From positions 18,503-82,502 of the forward strand of contig NZ_NMWT01000009.1 of NCBI RefSeq assembly GCF_002860365.1: a stretch of 64,000 nucleotides of DNA, written 5' to 3'. This DNA comes from Bifidobacterium parmae (lineage in GTDB: Bacteria > Actinomycetota > Actinomycetes > Actinomycetales > Bifidobacteriaceae). Made by a program: the position numbers and the translations under genes. Each line of letters begins with the position of its first letter. Positions within the stretch are counted from its first letter, which is position 1. Positions 16,687 through 25,221 of this stretch are shown in pieces. The notes beneath the pieces are model-generated. The model had not been told where the DNA came from, did no database searches, and saw only the letters and a program-made list of their open reading frames with translations.

Positions 16687-17682
16687 ATGAAGATCACTGT
16701 TCTCGGCGCCGGCGCATGGGGCACCGCATTCGGCCAGGTGCTGGCCGACGCGGGCAATGACGTGACGATGTGGGCGATGGAGCCCGAAATCGTCGCAGGC
16801 ATCCGCGACAACCACCGCAACCACGTGAGGCTCCCGTTCATCGAGCATCTGCCGGACAATATGACCGCCACCGGCGACCGCGCCGAATCGGTCAAGGACG
16901 CCGAGATCGTCGTCGTCGCGATCGCCGCGCAGTTCGCGCGCGTCGCGCTCGCCGAATTCAAGGGCCTCATCCCCGACGACGCGATCGTCGTGAGCCTCAT
17001 GAAGGGCATCGAACGCAACACGAACAAGCGCATGGACGAGGTCGTGCGCGAATCCCTCGACCTGCCGGCCGAGCGTTTCGCCGCCGTCTCCGGCCCGAAC
17101 CTGAGCAAGGAGATCGCGCTGCGCCAGCCCGCCGCGACCGTCGTCGGCTGCGAGAACCTCGACAACGCGACCAAGGTCGCCAAGGCGTGCACCACCGACT
17201 ACTTCAAGGCGTTCGTCACCACCGACGTCATCGGACTGGAGATGTGCGGCTCGCTGAAGAACGTCGTCGCGCTCGCCGTCGGCATGGCGCGCGGCGCCGG
17301 CTACGGCGAGAACACGGCCGCGATGATCGAGACGCGCGGTCTCGCCGAACTCACCGCGCTCGGCAAGGCCGCCGGCGCCGATCCGAAGACCTTCGCCGGT
17401 CTCGCCGGCGTGGGCGACCTGATCGCCACGTGCGGCTCCCCGCTGAGCCGCAACTACACGTTCGGCGCGAACCTCGGCAAGGGCCTGAGCAAGGAGGAGG
17501 CGACGAAGGTGAGCAACGGCGTCGCCGAAGGCGTGCCCACCACCGACGCGGTCGTCGCGCTCGGCGACGAGCTCGGCGTGCCAACGCCGCTCGCCTACGC
17601 GATGAGCCGCGTGCTCGACGAGGGCATCTCCTGCGCCGAGATGCTGTCCCAGCTGTTCGGCCGCGAAATCACCGCGGAGTAG
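16687..17682 (+). CDS. gpsA: NAD(P)-dependent glycerol-3-phosphate dehydrogenase
   Basis: Reduces dihydroxyacetone phosphate to sn-glycerol 3-phosphate, the phospholipid backbone precursor. 331 residues, typical for the family. The Rossmann motif GAGAWGTA opens the protein; the catalytic lysine lies in GSLKNVVALAVG, and the C-terminal domain has AGVGDLIATC and SRNYTFG. GTAAGGA precedes ATG 16687. It sits between plsC and ddl with gaps of 65 and 67 bases, so the three look like one transcription unit. Confidence 0.96.
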   Translation: MKITVLGAGAWGTAFGQVLADAGNDVTMWAMEPEIVAGIRDNHRNHVRLPFIEHLPDNMTATGDRAESVKDAEIVVVAIAAQFARVALAEFKGLIPDDAIVVSLMKGIERNTNKRMDEVVRESLDLPAERFAAVSGPNLSKEIALRQPAATVVGCENLDNATKVAKACTTDYFKAFVTTDVIGLEMCGSLKNVVALAVGMARGAGYGENTAAMIETRGLAELTALGKAAGADPKTFAGLAGVGDLIATCGSPLSRNYTFGANLGKGLSKEEATKVSNGVAEGVPTTDAVVALGDELGVPTPLAYAMSRVLDEGISCAEMLSQLFGREITAE

Positions 17683-17749
17683 GATACGGTATCCGGAACG
17701 ATTCGGTAATTCGGCAAAGAGCACTAGAGAAACGGACGAGAAAACGACT

Positions 17750-18871
17750 ATGACCAAGAAGCGCATCGTGGTGTTGTACGGCGGCAGGGCCGACGAGCAT
17801 TCGATCTCCTGCATTTCGACCGCCGGCGTGCTGAACGCGCTCGACGCCGACCGTTTCGAGGCGGTGCCGGTCGGCATCACCAAGGACGGCAAGTGGATCG
17901 TCGACGGCGAGGACCCGCGCGGCTGGAACCTCGACGGCGGCGCGCTGCCGACCGTCGAGAGGACCGCCGGCGCGCGCGACGTCGTGCTCGACGTGGCGCG
18001 CGGCCAGGATGGCTTCTTCGCGCGCAATGCGGACGGCACGCTCGAGCCGTTCGGCCACGTCGACGCCGTGTTCCCCGTGCTGCACGGCCCGTACGGCGAG
18101 GACGGCACCGTGCAGGGCCTGCTTGAGATGATGGACGTGCCGTACGTCGGATGCGGCGTGTTCGCGTCCGCCGCGTGCATGGACAAGCATTACACGAAGG
18201 TCGTGCTCAACGCGGCCGGCATCTCCACCGCGCCCGGCGTGATGGTCGACGCCCGTTCCGTCCGCCCCGAGGAGGCGCTGGAGCGCGTCGCCGAGGCTGG
18301 TCTCGCGTACCCGCTGTTCGTCAAGCCGTCGCGCGCCGGCTCCAGCTTTGGCGTGACGAAGGTCGAGGAGGCCGATTCGCCGGAGGCGCAGGCCTCCCAG
18401 CTCGGCGCCGCCATCGCCGAAGCCGGCAGGCATGATTGGAAGGTGCTCATCGAGCAGGGCATCGACGGCCGTGAGATCGAGTGCGCGGTGCTCGCCGCCG
18501 CCCCCGGCGACGAGCCGGAGGCCAGCTGGCCGGGCGAGATCGTGCTCGACCATCAGGACGACGACCAGTTCTACGATTTCGACTCCAAGTACATGGACGC
18601 GTCCGCCAGCCATGTCGAAGTGCCCGCCGACCTGCCGGTCAGCGTGCTCGAGGACGTGCGTGACGTCGCCCGACGCGCGTTCGTCGCGGTCGACGGCGCC
18701 GGCCTGAGCCGCGTGGACACGTTCGTCACCGCGGACGGCACCGTGATGGTCAACGAGATCAACACGATGCCCGGCTTCACGCCGATCTCCATGTATCCGA
18801 AGGCGTGGGACGCGACCGGCGTGAGCTACACCGCGCTCATCACCCGCCTCATCGAAGGCGTGCTGCGCTAG
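17750..18871 (+). CDS. ddl: D-alanine--D-alanine ligase
   Basis: ATP-grasp ligase making D-Ala-D-Ala for peptidoglycan. 373 residues. Recognisable blocks: the N-terminal YGGRADEHSIS, the FPVLHGPYGEDGTVQG substrate loop, KPSRAGSSFGV for ATP binding, and the metal-binding VNEINTMPGFT near the C-terminus. The serine/tyrosine region YDFDSKYMD is present, suggesting a normal D-Ala-D-Ala rather than D-lactate enzyme, though this cannot be settled by eye. A strong terminator follows at 18914. Confidence 0.95.
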   Translation: MTKKRIVVLYGGRADEHSISCISTAGVLNALDADRFEAVPVGITKDGKWIVDGEDPRGWNLDGGALPTVERTAGARDVVLDVARGQDGFFARNADGTLEPFGHVDAVFPVLHGPYGEDGTVQGLLEMMDVPYVGCGVFASAACMDKHYTKVVLNAAGISTAPGVMVDARSVRPEEALERVAEAGLAYPLFVKPSRAGSSFGVTKVEEADSPEAQASQLGAAIAEAGRHDWKVLIEQGIDGREIECAVLAAAPGDEPEASWPGEIVLDHQDDDQFYDFDSKYMDASASHVEVPADLPVSVLEDVRDVARRAFVAVDGAGLSRVDTFVTADGTVMVNEINTMPGFTPISMYPKAWDATGVSYTALITRLIEGVLR

Positions 18872-18913
18872 ACGCCTGGATGTCGGGCCGGTGATGCACG
18901 CCGGTCGATCGTC

Positions 18914-18956
18914 GGGGAGGGTCCCGCCGTCGCGGCGGGACCCTCCCCGCGTTTTT
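18914..18956 (+). terminator. Intrinsic terminator after ddl
   Basis: A perfect 16-bp GC-rich stem (18914-18929 with 18933-18948, arm starting GGGGAGGGTCCC) with a TCG loop, followed by GCGTTTTT. It ends the plsC-gpsA-ddl unit. Confidence 0.9.
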
Positions 18957-18972
18957 CCCCCTCGCCCCGATG

Positions 18973-19000
18973 TTGACGCAAACAACGTAAGCGTCACAAT
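18973..19000 (+). promoter_or_regulatory. Promoter with dyad upstream of the ABC importer operon
   Basis: TTGACG 18973-18978, 16-base spacer, CACAAT 18995-19000. A dyad TGACGC (18974-18979) and GCGTCA (18991-18996) overlaps both boxes and would place a regulator directly on the promoter. Further downstream, TCCCTAGAGGCAA occurs twice (19147-19159 and 19161-19173). Confidence 0.5.
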
Positions 19001-19192
19001 TCATCTGCGGATTCCGAGTGTTCATCGATTCGTCGCGCAAGGTCGCACGGCGTTCACCGGGGCGTCGGTGTCGGGACGGATAACGGACGTACCTTTCTCA
19101 ATTGGATTACGGGTCGCGCGCCCACGGCGCGGACGAAGACCCCGATTCCCTAGAGGCAACTCCCTAGAGGCAAGTTGAGTAAAGGAACACCC

Positions 19193-20359
19193 ATGAAGAA
19201 CCTGCGTAAGATCGCGGCTGGCGCCATCGCCACCGTGCTCGCGTTCTCGATGGCCGCCTGCGGTTCGTCGAACGCCTCCTCCAGCAACGGCTCCGGCTCC
19301 ACCGGCAAGTCCGTCACCGTCGACCAGAAGTCCGCCAAGGCCACCTCCCTCGCCGACTTCGGCACCATGGACGACCTCGTCAAGGCCGCCGAGAAGGAAG
19401 GCGCGCTGAACGTCATCGCCCTGCCGCACGACTGGTCCAACTACGGCGAGGTCATCTCCACCTTCAAGAAGAAGTACCCGAAGATCAAGATCACCGAACT
19501 CAACCCGAACGCCTCCTCCAAGGAGGAGCTCGACGCCGCCAAGACCAACAAGGGCACCGACGCCGCCCCGGACGTCTTCGACCTCGGCCAGCAGATCGCC
19601 GCCACCTCCACCGACTCCTTCGCCCCGTACAAGGTGCAGGCGTGGGACAAGATCCCGGATGAGGACAAGGACGCGAACGGCGCCTACTACGCCGACTACA
19701 CCGGCATCATGTCGATCGGCTGGAACAAGGACAAGTACGGCGAAATCAAGTCCTTCAACGACCTGCTCGACCCGAAGTTCGCCGGCACCGTCGCCCTCAA
19801 CGGCAAGCCCGCCGAGGCCGGCGCCGCCTTCAACGGCTACCTGATGGTCAACCAGCTGGCCGGCGGCGACATCAAGAACGTCCAGCCCGGCCTCGACTTC
19901 TTCAAGAAGCTCAAGGACGCCGGCAACCTCACCACCGTCGACGTGACCAACGGCACCATCGACTCCGGCCAGACCGGCGTCGTCATGGACTGGACCTACA
20001 ACCAGGCCTCCTACAAGAAGGAGCTGAAGAGCAAGGGCGTCAACTGGGAGTACAAGACCTTCCCGAAGGCACAGGTCGTCAGCTACTACAACCAGGCCAT
20101 CAACAAGGACGCGCCGCACCCGGCAGCCGCCCGCCTGTGGGAGGAGTACCTGTACACCGCCGAAGCCCAGAACCTGTGGTTCAAGGGCGGCGCCAACCCG
20201 GTGCTGCTCGACTCGATGAAGCAGGACGGCACCGTCGACCAGGCCACCCTCAAGGACGCCGTCACCATCGAAGGCAAGCCGGTCAGCTACACCAACGACG
20301 ACGCCACCCGCATCACCGACTGGCTGCAGAACAACTGGGACAAGACGATCGGCAACTGA
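19193..20359 (+). CDS. ABC importer substrate-binding lipoprotein (polyamine/Fe-type family)
   Basis: 388-residue solute-binding protein. The signal peptide ends in a lipobox with Cys 23 (FSMAACGSS), so it is membrane-tethered outside the cell. ATG 19193 follows AAAGGA; an ATG-like extension from 19175 would sit before a normal signal sequence and is less likely. The mature part resembles family 1 binding proteins (PotD/AfuA-like): NVIALPHDWSNYGEV, PDVFDLGQQ, and WLQNNWDK at the end. Substrate cannot be told from sequence; polyamine, phosphonate or iron-chelate are candidates. It is first in a four-gene operon and preceded by a regulated-looking promoter. Confidence 0.85.
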   Translation: MKNLRKIAAGAIATVLAFSMAACGSSNASSSNGSGSTGKSVTVDQKSAKATSLADFGTMDDLVKAAEKEGALNVIALPHDWSNYGEVISTFKKKYPKIKITELNPNASSKEELDAAKTNKGTDAAPDVFDLGQQIAATSTDSFAPYKVQAWDKIPDEDKDANGAYYADYTGIMSIGWNKDKYGEIKSFNDLLDPKFAGTVALNGKPAEAGAAFNGYLMVNQLAGGDIKNVQPGLDFFKKLKDAGNLTTVDVTNGTIDSGQTGVVMDWTYNQASYKKELKSKGVNWEYKTFPKAQVVSYYNQAINKDAPHPAAARLWEEYLYTAEAQNLWFKGGANPVLLDSMKQDGTVDQATLKDAVTIEGKPVSYTNDDATRITDWLQNNWDKTIGN

Positions 20360-20398
20360 GCCGGTCGGACATCCGCAGCGTCCAAGGGAACATACCCC

Positions 20399-21325
20399 AT
20401 GACCGCAGCAATCGCACAGCACGGACCCGTCGCCGGCAAGGCCGCGGGTCCGTCCGCTACCTCCTCCGCCATCGCGCGGCATCGCAAGGAGCTCGGCACC
20501 TTCGCGGTGACGATCCCGTTCTTCGCGTACACCGCGTGCTTCCTGCTCGCCCCGACCGTCATCGTGGTCGTCGGCGCGTTCCAGACCCGTGACGGCGGCT
20601 TCACGCTCGACAACTTCGGCAAACTGTTCGAGCCGAACACCGTCTCCGCGTTCGTCACCTCCATCCTCGTGTCCGTTGCGTCCTCCGTGATCGGCGCGGT
20701 GGTCGGCGGCCTCGCCTCCTACGCGCTCGTCATCGGCTCGAAGCCGAACGGCCTGCTGCGCCGCATGGTCTCCGCGATCTCCTCCGTGCTCGCCCAGTTC
20801 GGCGGCGTGATGCTCGCGTTCGCGTTCATCGCGACGATCGGCATCAACGGCATCGGCACGATGCTCATCAAACAGGTGACCGGACTGACCGTCAACCCGA
20901 ACTGGCTGAGCTCACTGCCGGGCCTCGTGACCGTGTACTGCTACTTCCAGATCCCGCTGATGATCATCATCTTCCTGCCCGCCGTCGATTCGATCCGACC
21001 GCAGTGGCGCGAGGCATGCGAATCGCTCGGCGGCAACACGTTCCAGTACTGGACGCGCATCGCCCTGCCGATCCTCACCCCCCGTTTCATCTCCGCGTTC
21101 CTGCTGCTGTTCGCCTCCGCGTTCTCCGCGTACGCGACCGCAGCGGCCCTGTTCTCGCAGCGTTCGATCCTCGTGCCGCTGATGATCCAGGGCGCGATGC
21201 GCAACGAGATGGATCCCAACCAGCAGGGATTCGCCCAGGTGCTGGCATTCGCGATGATCATCGTCGTGGCCATCGTCATGCTGCTGAGCCACGCCGTGGA
21301 AAAGAGGGCCGGACGTTGGCAGTGA
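20399..21325 (+). CDS. ABC importer permease, first subunit
   Basis: 308-residue inner-membrane permease with about six helices. The EAA loop that contacts the ATPase is seen as EACESLGGNTFQYWTRIALP, here recognised by EACESLGG and the following P. It pairs with the next gene as a heterodimer, as in PotB/PotC systems. It starts 39 bases after the binding-protein gene and its stop overlaps the next start (GTGA). Confidence 0.88.
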   Translation: MTAAIAQHGPVAGKAAGPSATSSAIARHRKELGTFAVTIPFFAYTACFLLAPTVIVVVGAFQTRDGGFTLDNFGKLFEPNTVSAFVTSILVSVASSVIGAVVGGLASYALVIGSKPNGLLRRMVSAISSVLAQFGGVMLAFAFIATIGINGIGTMLIKQVTGLTVNPNWLSSLPGLVTVYCYFQIPLMIIIFLPAVDSIRPQWREACESLGGNTFQYWTRIALPILTPRFISAFLLLFASAFSAYATAAALFSQRSILVPLMIQGAMRNEMDPNQQGFAQVLAFAMIIVVAIVMLLSHAVEKRAGRWQ

Positions 21326-22230
21326 ACACCACCATCGAAACCACCGGCGCCGCCGCGACCGGCGCCGCCGCCAAGGGCGCGATGCCGCCGCAGCTGCGCG
21401 CCGCCCGCGTGCGCAAGCAGAGCGTCATCAAGTTCGTCATCCTGTTCGTCACGCTCGCGTTCCTGTTCGTGCCGCTCATCTCCATGCTCGTCTTCACGCT
21501 GCGCCACCCGCTGTCCGGACGCTGGTCCGCGGCCCCGTGGATCGCGATCTTCACCGGCAACGGCGAATCGCTCGGCGCCGACCTGACCGTCCTGTGGCAG
21601 GGACTCGGCGCCTCGCTCGCCCTGTGCGCCGTGACCGTCGTGCTCATGCTGCTGCTCATGGTCCCCACCATGGTGATCGTGCACATCCGCTCCAAGGCGC
21701 TCGAACGCGCCATCGAATGGGTCGCCACGCTGCCGCTGACCATCCCCGCCATCGTGCTCGTCGTCGGCCTCGGCCCCATCTACCGCTGGCTGAGCTCCGC
21801 CGTGCTCGACACCAACCCGATCTGGCTGTGCTTCGCCTACGTCGTGCTCGTCATGCCGTTCGCCTTCCGCGCCATCGCCGTCGGACTCAACTCCATCGAC
21901 GTGAAGACCCTCGTCGAGGCGTCCCGCTCGCTCGGCGCCTCCTGGCCGAAGGTGTTCTTCCGCGTCATCATCCCGAACCTGTGGCAGTCGATTCTGTCCG
22001 CCAGCTTCATCTCCATCGCCGTGGTGCTGGGCGAATACACCGTCGCCTCGCTGCTCGGCCGCATGAACCTGCAGGTCGCGCTCTACCAGCTCGGCCAATC
22101 CAACTCCCAGATCTCCACCGCCATGTCGCTGCTCGCGCTGCTGTTCGGCGTGGTGCTGCTCGTCGCGCTCGACCTCATCTCCGAACACATCGGCAGGACG
22201 CGCGCGGGCGAAACCAAGGAAGGCAAGTAA
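21322..22230 (+). CDS. ABC importer permease, second subunit
   Basis: 302 residues from GTG 21322, which overlaps the TGA of the previous gene by four bases (GTGA), the usual sign of coupled translation; TTG 21316 is an alternative. Six predicted helices and an EAA loop, EASRSLGASWPKVFFRVIIP (key residues EASRSLG and the terminal P). Extended hydrophobic segments at FVILFVTLAFLFVPLI and LLLMVPTMVIVHI fit a PotC-like fold. Confidence 0.88.
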   Translation: MNTTIETTGAAATGAAAKGAMPPQLRAARVRKQSVIKFVILFVTLAFLFVPLISMLVFTLRHPLSGRWSAAPWIAIFTGNGESLGADLTVLWQGLGASLALCAVTVVLMLLLMVPTMVIVHIRSKALERAIEWVATLPLTIPAIVLVVGLGPIYRWLSSAVLDTNPIWLCFAYVVLVMPFAFRAIAVGLNSIDVKTLVEASRSLGASWPKVFFRVIIPNLWQSILSASFISIAVVLGEYTVASLLGRMNLQVALYQLGQSNSQISTAMSLLALLFGVVLLVALDLISEHIGRTRAGETKEGK

Positions 22231-22235
22231 CCGAT

Positions 22236-23471
22236 ATGTCCCTCGTACAACAGAACGACGTCACGGCCGGCGGCGCCAAGCAGACCGAACACGAGTTCAA
22301 GAACGATCCGACCGCCACGCTCGAAGGCGTGCGCGGCAAGGACGTGACCAAGGCCGCCAAGGCCCTGCTCAAGGATTCCGCCACCCGCGGCGGCGGCATC
22401 CAGATGCAGGACGTCGTCAAGATCTACCCCGGTTCCACCGTGCATGCGCTCGACGACTTCAACCTCGACATCAAGCCCGGCGAGATGGTCGTGCTGCTCG
22501 GCGGCTCCGGCTGCGGCAAATCCACCGCGCTGCGCTCCCTCGCCGGCCTTGAGGACATCCAGGGCGGCCGCATCCTCGTCGGCGGACAGGACGTCACCGG
22601 CGTGCCCGTCAACAAGCGCGGCATGTCGATGGTGTTCCAGGCGTACTCGCTGTTCCCGCACATGACCGCCGTCGAAAACGTCGAATTCGGTCTCGAAGTG
22701 CGCGGCGTCGGCCGCGCCGAACGCCGACGCACCGCCATGGAGCATCTCGAACTCGTCGGCCTCGCCGACCAGGCGAACAAGTTCACCCAGCAGATGTCCG
22801 GCGGCCAGCAGCAGCGCGTGGCGCTCGCCCGCGCGCTCGCCATCAAGCCGCGCGTGCTCCTCCTCGACGAGCCGCTCTCCGCGCTGGACGCGAAGGTGCG
22901 CGTCCAGCTGCGCGACGAGATCCGCCGCATCCAGCTCGACACCGGCACCACCACCGTGTTCGTCACGCACGATCAGGAGGAGGCGCTCGCCGTCGCCGAC
23001 CGCATCGGCGTGATGAACCACGGCCGCATCGAGCAGATCGCCGCCCCGCAGGACCTCTACCAGCGTCCCGCCACCGAATACGTGGCCACGTTCATCGGCC
23101 TGACGAACCGTCTGCCCGGCGCCTCCGACGGCGAGGAGGCGGTCGTGTTCGGCCAGCGCGTGCCGCTGCTGCCCGGCTCCAGGAAGGGCGATCCGGTGGC
23201 CGTGCTCGTGCGCCCGGAGAACATCGCGCTCGTGCGCGCCGACGCGGCCACGTCCGCGGCCGGCGAGCGCGCCCGCGTCGAGGTGATCCACTTCCTCGGC
23301 GCCGTGGCCCGCGTCGACTGCGAGATCTCCAGCGGCGAATACCAGCATTGGAACAAGGGCGAGCAGCTCAAGGTCACCGTGCAGCTGCCTGCGAACGAGC
23401 TGCCCGCCGGTCTCGCCGTCGGCGACGAGGTGGTCGTCACGCCGCGTCCCGTCGCCGCGCTCGCCTGCTGA
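22236..23471 (+). CDS. ABC importer ATP-binding subunit
   Basis: 411-residue ATPase driving the importer. Walker A GGSGCGKST, Q-loop in VFQAYSLFPH, signature MSGGQQQRVALARAL, Walker B VLLLDEPLSALD and switch His in VTHDQEEA are intact. A C-terminal TOBE-like regulatory domain (VLVRPENIALV) follows. The N-terminus has about 50 extra residues before the ATPase core, charged and predicted disordered. ATG 22236 lies 5 bases after the permease stop and has AAGGAAGG upstream. Domain make-up matches PotA/FbpC-type ATPases. Confidence 0.93.
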   Translation: MSLVQQNDVTAGGAKQTEHEFKNDPTATLEGVRGKDVTKAAKALLKDSATRGGGIQMQDVVKIYPGSTVHALDDFNLDIKPGEMVVLLGGSGCGKSTALRSLAGLEDIQGGRILVGGQDVTGVPVNKRGMSMVFQAYSLFPHMTAVENVEFGLEVRGVGRAERRRTAMEHLELVGLADQANKFTQQMSGGQQQRVALARALAIKPRVLLLDEPLSALDAKVRVQLRDEIRRIQLDTGTTTVFVTHDQEEALAVADRIGVMNHGRIEQIAAPQDLYQRPATEYVATFIGLTNRLPGASDGEEAVVFGQRVPLLPGSRKGDPVAVLVRPENIALVRADAATSAAGERARVEVIHFLGAVARVDCEISSGEYQHWNKGEQLKVTVQLPANELPAGLAVGDEVVVTPRPVAALAC

Positions 23472-23558
23472 GCGCCTGCGCGGCGTGCGTCGGCGGCGTG
23501 CTGGTGGCATGCGCCGTTCCGCGTCGCTTTGCATCGTCTTGCACGGCCTCCCACGGCG

Positions 23559-23634
23559 GTTGTTGTCAAAAGTGTGCAATCAACACACTTTTAACATGTT
23601 AAAAGTGTCGGAACAACACACTTTTGACAACAAC
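23559..23634. repeat. Four alternately inverted copies of AAAAGTGT, nested in an 18-bp inverted repeat
   Basis: A perfect 18-bp inverted repeat (23559-23576 with 23617-23634, arm GTTGTTGTCAAAAGTGTG) encloses a perfect 24-bp palindrome (23585-23608) centred on AACATGTT. The motif AAAAGTGT(G) or its complement starts at 23568, 23584, 23601 and 23617, alternating in direction with spacings of 16, 17 and 16. It lies between the ABC ATPase gene and the DUF234-type ATPase gene. Confidence 0.85.
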
Positions 23635-23706
23635 GTACGGGGAAAGTTGTGATGGAGCCCGGCGGAATCTGTTGCTCCGGTCGTGTTCTGATTCGATGCG
23701 GCCTTT

Positions 23707-23756
23707 ACTATGGGCGTGACTATTATAGTCGTAACTATAATAGTCACGCCCATAGT
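23707..23756. promoter_or_regulatory. Perfect 23-bp inverted repeat before the DUF234 ATPase gene
   Basis: Arm 23707-23729 (starts ACTATGGGCGTGACT) pairs exactly with 23734-23756; the loop is CGTA. It is AT-rich in the inner half. It ends 2 bases before ATG 23759 and 14 bases before ATG 23771, so it would fold over or next to the translation start, or be a large operator. Confidence 0.85.
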
Positions 23757-23770
23757 TTATGGTGGGCGGC

Positions 23771-25177
23771 ATGGTGTTCATCGGACGCGACGACGATCTG
23801 GCGTTTCTCCAGGACTGCTATGACGATGCGAAGGCGCAGCTGGTCATCCTGTATGGCCGTCGGCGCATCGGCAAAACCGAGACGCTCGTGCATTTCTCCC
23901 AAGACAAGCCCACACTGTTCTTCGTCGCACAGACCGGCACCAAGGAGGAGCAGCTCGCCGAATTCACGCAACGCATGGCCGTACAGGGCGCGCCGGCCGG
24001 GAAATACCTCAGCCGATACGCGAACTGGAGCGACGCCCTCGGCGATCTGACCGAACTGCCGGAGCCCGCCGACGGGAGACGACGGCTCGTCATCATCGAC
24101 GAATTCCCGTATCTGGTGAAATCCGATCCGACGCTGCCGTCCGTCCTGCAGAACCTGTGGGACCATCGGCTCCGCCACGAGAACCTGATGATCGTGCTGT
24201 GCGGCAGCGCCATGAGCTTCATCGAAAAGGAGATCCTGTCCGAAAAGGCCCCCCTGTACGGCCGCGCCACCGGCGTGCTGAAGATGCTGCCCATGCCGTA
24301 CTGGGACGCAGTGCGGTTCTTCCCCGACTACTCCGCGGAAGACAAGGCGCTGGCCTATGCGATTCTCGGCGGCGTGCCGCAATACCTCGCCACCTTCGAC
24401 CCGGAACGGCCGCTCGCATGGAACCTGAAACGGTACGTGCTCCGCCGTGGCGCCGCCCTGTACGCCGAACCCGATGTGCTGATGCGCGAGGAGTTCCGCG
24501 AGACCGCGAAATACAACACGATCATCCGCGCGATAGCGTTGGGCGACACCAAGCTCAATGACATCGCCACGCATACGCTGATTCCGATCGGCACCCTGGG
24601 GTTCTACCTGTCGTCCCTGATGGAGGTCGGCATCGTGGAACGCGAGTTCCCCGTCACGGCGAAACTCGCCGAACAGGCCAAGGGCACGCGGGGACTCTAC
24701 CGGCTGGCGGACGATTTCTTCCGATTCTGGTATTCGTTCGTATACCCGAACCGTTCCGAACTGGAAAGCGGCGACATGGACGGCGTGTATGAGGAGGTCG
24801 TCGCCCCCGCGCTCCACGATTTCGCGGCGAGCGCCTTCGAGCGGATGTGCCGCGAATGGCTGCGTCGGCAAAGCCTGCGCGGCAAACTGCCGTACCGGGT
24901 CAACCGCGTCGGCCGATGGTGGGACAAAACCGACGAGATCGACGTGGTCGCCCTCGATCGCACCGGGCGGAAGGCCATCGCCGGCGAATGTAAGTTCCGG
25001 AACAATCCGATGGACCCCGCCATGCTCGACGTGCTGCGCGCCCGCGCGGCGAAGCTCAAGGTCGACGAGCGCTTGCTCATGATGTTCTCGTTGCATGGGT
25101 TCACGCCACAGTTGGATGCCATCGCCGCGGCGGACGATGCGGTGCGGCTGGTGGGCATGAGTGACCTGTTCGACTGA
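23771..25177 (+). CDS. AAA-type ATPase with C-terminal DUF234 nuclease-like domain
   Basis: 468 residues from ATG 23771 (GGTGGG upstream); an earlier in-frame ATG at 23759 abuts the hairpin. The N-terminal part is an ATPase_2 (archaeal-type STAND-like) domain: FIGRDDDLAFL, Walker A YGRRRIGKTE, Walker B LVIIDEFPYL, and LCGSAMSFIE. A helical winged-helix-like middle follows. The C-terminus (about residues 330-440) is DUF234, with EIDVVALD and GECKF, the D-ECK pattern of PD-(D/E)XK nuclease folds. Function of this family is unknown; defence or DNA-mobility roles are speculation. It is a single-gene unit, codon usage not obviously foreign. Confidence 0.88.
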   Translation: MVFIGRDDDLAFLQDCYDDAKAQLVILYGRRRIGKTETLVHFSQDKPTLFFVAQTGTKEEQLAEFTQRMAVQGAPAGKYLSRYANWSDALGDLTELPEPADGRRRLVIIDEFPYLVKSDPTLPSVLQNLWDHRLRHENLMIVLCGSAMSFIEKEILSEKAPLYGRATGVLKMLPMPYWDAVRFFPDYSAEDKALAYAILGGVPQYLATFDPERPLAWNLKRYVLRRGAALYAEPDVLMREEFRETAKYNTIIRAIALGDTKLNDIATHTLIPIGTLGFYLSSLMEVGIVEREFPVTAKLAEQAKGTRGLYRLADDFFRFWYSFVYPNRSELESGDMDGVYEEVVAPALHDFAASAFERMCREWLRRQSLRGKLPYRVNRVGRWWDKTDEIDVVALDRTGRKAIAGECKFRNNPMDPAMLDVLRARAAKLKVDERLLMMFSLHGFTPQLDAIAAADDAVRLVGMSDLFD

Positions 25178-25188
25178 CGGTCATGGTT

Positions 25189-25215
25189 TTGCGCCGGAAC
25201 CGAGTGCCGTAAGCT
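25189..25215 (+). promoter_or_regulatory. Likely promoter of the second CPBP protease gene (leaderless)
   Basis: TTGCGC 25189-25194 and TAAGCT 25210-25215. The -10 box lies 6 bases before ATG 25222, so transcription would begin at or next to the start codon; no ribosome binding site is present. Spacer is short at 15 bases. Confidence 0.4.
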
Positions 25216-25221
25216 GGGTGT

